6,084 bases of DNA, taken from an uncultured Caldilinea sp. Lineage in GTDB: Bacteria; Chloroflexota; Anaerolineae; Caldilineales; Caldilineaceae. Shown in pieces: positions 1 to 6,084 of this stretch; position 1 is the stretch's first letter; every line of letters begins with the position of its first letter. The stretch is taken from assembly GCA_937928035.1 (NCBI GenBank), contig CALFWA010000226.1:1-6084 (forward strand). Reading direction: 5' to 3'. A program made the position numbers and the translations under genes. The notes beneath the pieces were generated by a model. The model worked only from the letters and a program-made list of their open reading frames with translations, did no database searches and was not told the DNA's origin.

Positions 1-2
1 CG

Positions 3-1945
<1,943 letters not shown>

Positions 1946-1949
<4 letters not shown>

Positions 1950-4900
1950 TGATGCGAGCGCCGTCTAGATTCGCCATGCTTTCCGAATCGCAGAGGCGAT
2001 TTCTTGCAAGTGCGCTGACAGCGGCGGCGTTGCTCCTGGCTGCGCTGCCAGCGTTGTGGCCGCTGATGCAACTCGGGTTGACGCAATCCGCCGACGGCAT
2101 GTTGCACGTCTTGCGCATTGCACTGCTGACCATTCACCAGCGCGAGGGCGTTTTCTATCCCCGCTGGATGCCGGACCTGGTGCTAGGATACGGCTATCCG
2201 TTGCTTGCGTTCTATGGGCCGGCGACCTATTACCTGGCCAGCCTGTTTGTGTTTCTGGGGGCCGGTCCTCCCTCGGCGTTGGCGTTGACGTTTGCAACGC
2301 TGCTGGCGCTTGCGGGCGCAGGCGCGTATCTGCTCGTGCACGACTTGCTGGAGGGGATGGAGGGCTGGCGACGGCGAGCCGGGGCGATGGTGAGCGCAGT
2401 TGCCTATTTGTATGCGCCTTATCTGCTTCTCAACGTGTATGCGCGCGGGGCGGTGGCGGAAGTCGGCGCACAGGCACTGCTGCCATGGATTTTGTGGTCT
2501 CTGCGCCGCATTTTTTACGCCGCTAATCCAACGCCGGCGGCTTTGGGATTCGCCTTGAGCGCGGGGCTGCTGGCGCTGACGCACAATATCTCGCTGCTCT
2601 TCATGCCGCCGATGATCGCTCTCTATGCTGTCGCCGTGATGATACAGGCGCGTACTTTGCCCTGGCCGCTAGCGCTGCGCCTCGGCGTTGCAGCGGCGGC
2701 GGGCGTCGCGGCCTTGGGAATAAGCGCCTTCTTCTGGGCGCCTTTGCTGATGGAACGAGGCAACCTGGCCCCCACTGCGTTTGCGATCGCTGCGCGCTAC
2801 GTGGGGGAAAATACCTGGACGTGGTTGAATTTTCTGGATATCTCCATCCCATTTGAATATTCGACGGCGATTCCGTTCCGATTAGGAATCGTGCAGCTGA
2901 CCCTGGCGCTCGTGGGCTTTGCAGCGCATCCGCGACGCACACCGGAATGGTGGGCGCTGGCGGTGGCGGCGTTGACAGCGTCGCTGATGATTTCGGCGTG
3001 GGCGCTGCCGCTTTGGCTCAACAGCGAGATTCTGCTGATTGCGCAATTCCCGTGGCGGCTGCTGGCGGTGATCAGCCTGCCGCTGGCCATCTTCCCGGCC
3101 GGCGTCGTTGCGCGCATTCGATCCAAACTGGCGGCGCTGGTGGGCGCTGCAGCGCTGATCGGCGTGATTCTCCTCGGCCAACGGCCCACTGCAAGCGCGT
3201 TCGTCCCCCTGCTCGAACAGCCGATCAGGGTCGGACGACCGGCGGTTGCCCAGTTTGAATTTCAAACCAACGCCTACGGTACCAGCTCCTCTAGCGAGTT
3301 CTTGCCGCGCTGGGCGGGATTGGATCTGTTCGGGAACGCTGCACGAATCGATGAGATAGCGGCGCAGCCTCAGGTAGATTTGGAAATGGGGACGCCGACC
3401 GAGATGCAGCTTGTCGTGACGACGACCGCCTCTATCGATCTGAAAATTGCGAATTTTTATTTCCCCGGCTGGTCTGCAGCCATCGATGGACAGGCGGTCG
3501 AACTGCATCCGGACCCTGAACGGGGGATGCAAACGCTCGCCCTGCCGCCGGGAACGCACCGCGTCCTTATTCGCAACATCGGTGCACCGCTGCATTGGGT
3601 CTCGGCGTGGGTGAGTCTGGCGACGCTGGCGGCGTTGGCGGTCGGCGTCTGGAGGAAGGGGGCGAGGCGGCGGTGGCTGGCGGCGGCGCCAGCGCTCTGT
3701 CTGGCCGTTGGACTTTATACAACGTTGCAGCCCGGTCCGTCGCCCAAGGCCTGGCTTTCGACGCGCGTCGCCGTCGGCGAGGGCGCGCTGGAGCTGCTTG
3801 GCGTTCGCTATCAGGTGGAAGAGCAGCGATTCTTGCACCTGTTCCCGTACTGGCTCATCCGCTCTCCTGTAGATGGACGAATTCACTGGCGGCTCGTTGA
3901 CGCCGAGGGAGGCGTGGCGACGTCGATGAGTGGGGATGCTTTCTTCAACACGGTTCGGCTGGCGAGCGCGCCTGCGTTGACGATCTTCGACGACGCCTAT
4001 CAACTGGCGTTGCCGCCAGGGCTGGCGGCGGGCGATTACACGCTGGAAGTGGCCGTCGCTGCGCCTGATGAAACGCCTGTCTTCGTCGTCGCAGGCGCGC
4101 TGCACCTTCCTGGCGTCCCTAGAACGGAATCGCCGACGATGCAGCCGCTTCACCTGCGTTTTGGCTCCTCGCTCGTGCTGGATGGATGGAGCGTACGCGT
4201 GGATGGGCGCGCTGCGCCCGAGGAGGCTGCAAAGATGCTTGTGCTGCGCCCGGGGCAGACGCTTGACTACACCTTCTACTGGCGGGCGGACGCCAGCGTG
4301 GATGAGAACTGCCACGGGTTTGTCCATTTGCTCGATCATACAGGGCGAGCCGCTCTTCAATATGATAAGACCGCCGGCTCTTTACCGGCACCGTCCCGGC
4401 TGTGGAACGCCTTCTATCCACAGCCCGATGGGTATCGGTTGCTCATCGGTGAAGAGATGCCCGGCGGACTCTATCATCCCATCATGGGGCTATATCGCTT
4501 CGGAGACGGCCAGCGATTGCCCATCACCGATGCAGCAGGGCAATTGCTGGGAACCGAATTGACGCTGCCGCTGGTGAAGGTGGTCGCCCAGCCGAGGAGT
4601 GCGCCTGCACAGAAGGTCGACGTGCGGCTCGGCGATTGGGGGGAGCTGCAGGGATTCACGGTGACGCCGGACGTTGCAACCGTGGCGCCGGGGGACGTGC
4701 TGACGTTGACGCTCTTTTATCGTGCGAACGGCCCTGCTCTGCTCGACTACACGCGCTTCATTCATGTGCACAATGCGGCGCTCGGCATGGCGGCGCAACA
4801 GGACGCGCCGCCGCTCAACGGCGGCAACCCAACGAGCGCGTGGGTTGCAGGAGAGCAGATTGTCGAGACGGTTGCGTTGACAATTCCGCTCGACGTGCAG

Positions 4901-5029
4901 GAGGGAGAGTATACGGTTTGGTTTGGCATGTATGATCCGGCGAGCGGAGAGCGGACGCCGCTGCACGATGCGACAGGTCAGCCGCTGCAGGACAATTGGG
5001 TTGATTTGCTGAGAGTTTCAATTCAGTAG
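1946..5029 (+). CDS. Large polytopic membrane protein, PTPS-related/YfhO-like, with C-terminal beta-sandwich domains
   Basis: The product has 1027 residues. The start is one of three consecutive ATG codons (1946, 1949, 1952) overlapping the upstream TGA; only a weak GACGGG lies just before, so translational coupling is likely. Residues 17-43 are the first membrane helix. A conserved loop follows with DGMLHVLR (50-57), YPRWMPDLVLGYGYPLLAFY (71-90) and YLYAPYLLLNVYARGAVAE (154-172), then THNISLLFMPP (212-222). I associate this pattern with membrane proteins annotated as '6-pyruvoyl-tetrahydropterin synthase-related domain', which resemble YfhO and GT-C proteins; despite the name it is not a pterin enzyme. 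About ten helices extend to residue 410. Residues 425-545 are an extracytoplasmic domain with FYFPGWSAAIDG (504-515), as in YfhO. Two more helices (551-568, 577-594) precede three beta-sandwich-like domains at about 600-725, 735-880 and 890-1025. A glycolipid or polymer transfer role is inferred only; no substrate is visible. Confidence 0.8.
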
Positions 5030-5491
5030 ATGGGAAGAGTTGGGTTCGTCCCAAGGGAAGATTATGGCGCAAAAAACAGCACAACGGCAGTCCCTATGAG
5101 ATGGCGCAACTGGATTGCGCCAAATCAATCTCGGTTCTTGTTGCTACTCATCATTGTTTTATGTGCGGCATTTCTACGTTTTTATCAGCTAGATCGTCTG
5201 CCTCCGGGGCTTTTTTATGACGAGGCGTTCAATGGCGTAGATGCCCGCAGGGTGATTGAAGGCGTTTCTAGAGCGATCTTTTTTCATGGCAACAACGGCA
5301 GGGAGGCGCTTTTTATCTACCTGCAATCTCTGTTCGTGTGGCTGTTGGGATATAAAGCATTTGCCTTACGACTCACTTCGGCATTTGTTGGCATCCTAAC
5401 CATACCTATCATATTTCAGCTAACCAAAGCAGTTCTCTCGCAAGATGTTCATCGAAAAACAGAGGGTGCAACCCAAACGCATTATAGATGA
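5030..5491 (+). CDS. N-terminal fragment of a second GT39/ArnT-like glycosyltransferase (broken gene, first piece)
   Basis: This is the surviving first reading frame of a broken gene. Residues are numbered from the ATG at 5030, which directly follows the upstream TAG. That start is doubtful: the next in-frame ATG at 5096 (residue 23) begins MRWRNWIAP and better precedes the first helix (35-50). LRFYQLDRLPPGLFYDEAFN covers 49-68; the Asp-Glu in YDEA (D64, E65) matches the first-loop acidic motif of GT-C enzymes of the PMT/ArnT type. NNGREALFIYLQSLFVWLLG (88-107) matches the second conserved motif and helix. Helix 110-131 ends in FQLTKAVLS, after which the product VHRKTEGATQTHYR looks unlike the family because the frame has shifted between 5424 and 5489. 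GC content is lower than upstream: hand counts give 27 of 60 for 5101-5160 and 23 of 60 for 5401-5460, against 40 of 60 for 1201-1260. The fragment is unlikely to be active. Confidence 0.7.
   Translation: MGRVGFVPREDYGAKNSTTAVPMRWRNWIAPNQSRFLLLLIIVLCAAFLRFYQLDRLPPGLFYDEAFNGVDARRVIEGVSRAIFFHGNNGREALFIYLQSLFVWLLGYKAFALRLTSAFVGILTIPIIFQLTKAVLSQDVHRKTEGATQTHYR
5040..5054 (+). other. Small hairpin just upstream of the 5064 ribosome binding site
   Basis: TTGGG (5040-5044) and CCCAA (5050-5054) form a perfect five-base stem with loop TTCGT, lying between the end of gene 2 (stop at 5027-5029) and the AAGGGAAG motif. It is too short and lacks a T tract, so it is not a terminator. It may be chance. 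Confidence 0.2.
5053..5066 (+). promoter_or_regulatory. Candidate ribosome binding site and ATG at 5064, out of frame with the GT39 fragment
   Basis: AAGGGAAG (5053-5060) lies three bases before an ATG at 5064 and is the best Shine-Dalgarno-like sequence around the third gene. That ATG reads only eleven codons (MAQKTAQRQSL) to a TGA at 5097-5099, which overlaps the ATG at 5096 of the GT39 frame. Either 5064 is the ancestral GT39 start and one base has been lost between 5064 and 5096, or it is a tiny coupled leader. The ATG at 5030 and the ATG at 5096 both have poorer upstream sequences. A six-A run at 5069-5075 is a natural place for an indel. Confidence 0.35.
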
Positions 5492-5809
5492 GCAAGTTGT
5501 GCACTGGGCGGCTTTGGTGGCGTCGCTCTGCGTCGCAATGTCCTACTGGCACTGAGCGTCAGTCGATTAGGCTTTCGAGCAATACTACTGCCCCTCGTTA
5601 GTGCGCTGGCGATATTTTTCTTCCGGCGCGGTTGGCGGCTGGGAGACAGGCAAAGTTATATTTGGGGCGACCTGTGGCTTGGCTTGGCGCTGTATACGTA
5701 TACGTCTGCCAGGCTTTTACCATTTGTTATTGCCAGCTTTGTCACCCTCGAATTCATCCTCAAATTTATTAGCTCACCTTACGCAGTTTTGAGTAAACTT
5801 GGCTCATGA
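5424..5809 (+). pseudogene. Continuation of the broken GT39-like gene, in shifted frames and cut by an IS
   Basis: Homology to GT39 continues past the stop of the first fragment, but in other frames. In the frame starting at 5424 (positions divisible by three) the reading RIIDEQVVHWAALVAS then LCVAMSYWH runs to a TGA at 5553. This is the expected helix 'AALxxAxSYWH'. From 5552 the original frame resumes with LSVSRLGFRAILLPLV, then GLALYTYTSARLLPF and VIASFVTLEFILKF. The joined peptide SYWH-LSVSRLGFR is what I expect for the family, so one base, probably a C in 'cac(c)tgag', appears to be missing at about 5551. The earlier shift corresponds to one extra base between 5424 and 5489. Family resemblance stops near 5770, where the insertion sequence seems to begin; the last residues up to the TGA at 5807 are IS-encoded. 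The intact family is usually more than 500 residues; only about 235 remain here. Sequencing or assembly error could explain the indels but not the truncation. Confidence 0.75.
5779..5796. repeat. Subterminal imperfect hairpin in the IS left end
   Basis: TTACGCA (5779-5785) pairs with TGAGTAA (5790-5796) across a four-base loop GTTT, with one G-A mismatch in the middle (six of seven pairs). It lies between the estimated IS end and the transposase start codon. It could be a transposase-binding site or a structure that limits translation from outside transcripts; neither role is shown by the sequence. Confidence 0.4.
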
Positions 5810-6084
5810 AAAACGGTAAACTCCTTGACTTGTACAGCGATTATCTGATTAGCGCCTTCGGGCAAACAACTGCGACTGGCTTGTCTTCTCTCGTGAACGG
5901 AGAAGTCAGTCATGATCAAGTGCAACGCTTTCTGGCAAGAGAGGCACAAACATCAGCCGGTTTGTGGCGGGTTGTCAAGCCGCACGTTCGCGAGATGGAA
6001 AGCGAAGAAGGCGTCATGATTGTGGACGACAGCATTGTCGAGAAACCGTACACCGATGAAAATGAGATTGTCTGCTGGCACTAC
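5806..6084 (+). CDS. DDE transposase, N-terminal part (IS4/IS701-type; 3'-truncated by window edge)
   Basis: Ninety-three codons run to the window edge without a stop. The ATG at 5806 is the only plausible start because an in-frame TAA lies at 5794-5796. Residues 7-19 read LDLYSDYLISAFG, then TTATGLSSLVNGEVSHDQVQ (21-40) forms a helix-turn-helix-like DNA-binding region. VMIVDDSIVEKPYTDENEIV (70-89) carries the first catalytic aspartate (D74 or D75) of the DDE RNase H-like fold, followed by CWHY. I recognise the 'DD(S/T)I.EKPYTDENE..CWHY' signature from a widespread bacterial transposase group; assignment to IS701 rather than IS4 or a related family is uncertain. The protein would cut and join element ends. 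No Shine-Dalgarno is evident; the ATG overlaps the TGA (5807-5809) of the interrupted GT39 frame, so translation from a host transcript is possible. Codon use is less GC-rich than in the first two genes. Confidence 0.85.
   Translation, partial: MKNGKLLDLYSDYLISAFGQTTATGLSSLVNGEVSHDQVQRFLAREAQTSAGLWRVVKPHVREMESEEGVMIVDDSIVEKPYTDENEIVCWHY

Larger units (their letters stand above)
5773..6084 (+). mobile_element. Left end of an insertion sequence (right part beyond window)
   Basis: The element is recognised from its transposase gene (from 5806) and from the abrupt loss of GT39 similarity just before it. The left boundary is an estimate. TTAG at 5769-5772 fits the YTAR target duplicated by IS701-family elements, which would place the first IS base at 5773. 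The stretch 5773-5805 would then be the left end, containing a seven-base imperfect hairpin. The right end and second copy of the target are outside the window, so neither terminal inverted repeats nor the duplication can be confirmed. Confidence 0.6.

Noticed and set aside
2882..4360. A 492-codon open frame on the minus strand
   Set aside because: It lies wholly antisense to gene 2, whose protein has recognisable membrane and conserved motifs. The predicted product is Arg/Gln-rich with no recognisable domain, as expected from a GC-rich antisense frame.
5692..5703. Perfect 12-base palindrome GTATACGTATAC
   Set aside because: It falls inside the codons for the family motif YTYTSAR in the GT39 remnant, so it is explained by coding sequence rather than an operator or IS site.
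5601..5792. A 63-codon frame beginning MRWRYFSSG
   Set aside because: It is a shadow of the GT39 remnant, whose frame there reads ALYTYTSARLLPF and fits the family.

Overview
The window is a GC-rich, single-strand stretch (+ strand throughout) that looks like a bacterial cell-envelope glycan locus ending in a decayed gene and an insertion sequence. The style of the large membrane proteins suggests a member of the Chloroflexota (Anaerolineae/Caldilineae type). These are polytopic GT-C-like enzymes with long extracytoplasmic beta-sandwich tails, and the first carries the 'GDRNPRHNLPxRP' and 'TLLSLEAPHWLRMVGALPP' signatures. The lineage is inferred from remembered family resemblance, not from a search.

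Layout: (1) Positions 3-1949 hold the 3' part of a glycosyltransferase-39-like membrane protein; its reading frame is open to the left edge, so the catalytic N-terminal half lies outside. (2) Positions 1946-5029 hold an intact 1027-residue membrane protein resembling the '6-pyruvoyl-tetrahydropterin synthase-related'/YfhO-like family. It starts inside the stop codon of gene 1 (ATGA overlap), so the two are very probably one transcript with coupled translation. (3) From 5030 a second GT39-like gene begins. It has a clear N-terminus (YDEA and GREALF motifs) but is broken by at least two frameshifts (between 5424 and 5489, and at about 5551) and stops being GT39-like near 5770. Its base composition is distinctly lower in GC than the two genes before it. 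(4) From about 5773 to the right edge is the left end of an insertion sequence, with a subterminal hairpin and the first 93 codons of a DDE transposase (from 5806).

Functionally, genes 1 and 2 probably sit in the cytoplasmic membrane and act on lipid-linked sugars or on extracytoplasmic polymers. No substrate can be read from the sequence. They share a C-terminal beta-sandwich module: the last domains of the two proteins align without gaps over 69 residues with 25 identities, counted by hand, although their membrane portions belong to different families. No terminator, tRNA, rRNA, CRISPR array or stand-alone promoter was seen, and no intergenic gap exceeds 100 bases. I found no convincing undescribed system. 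The points most worth a second look are the shared tail module, the multiply broken third gene and the IS boundary inside it.
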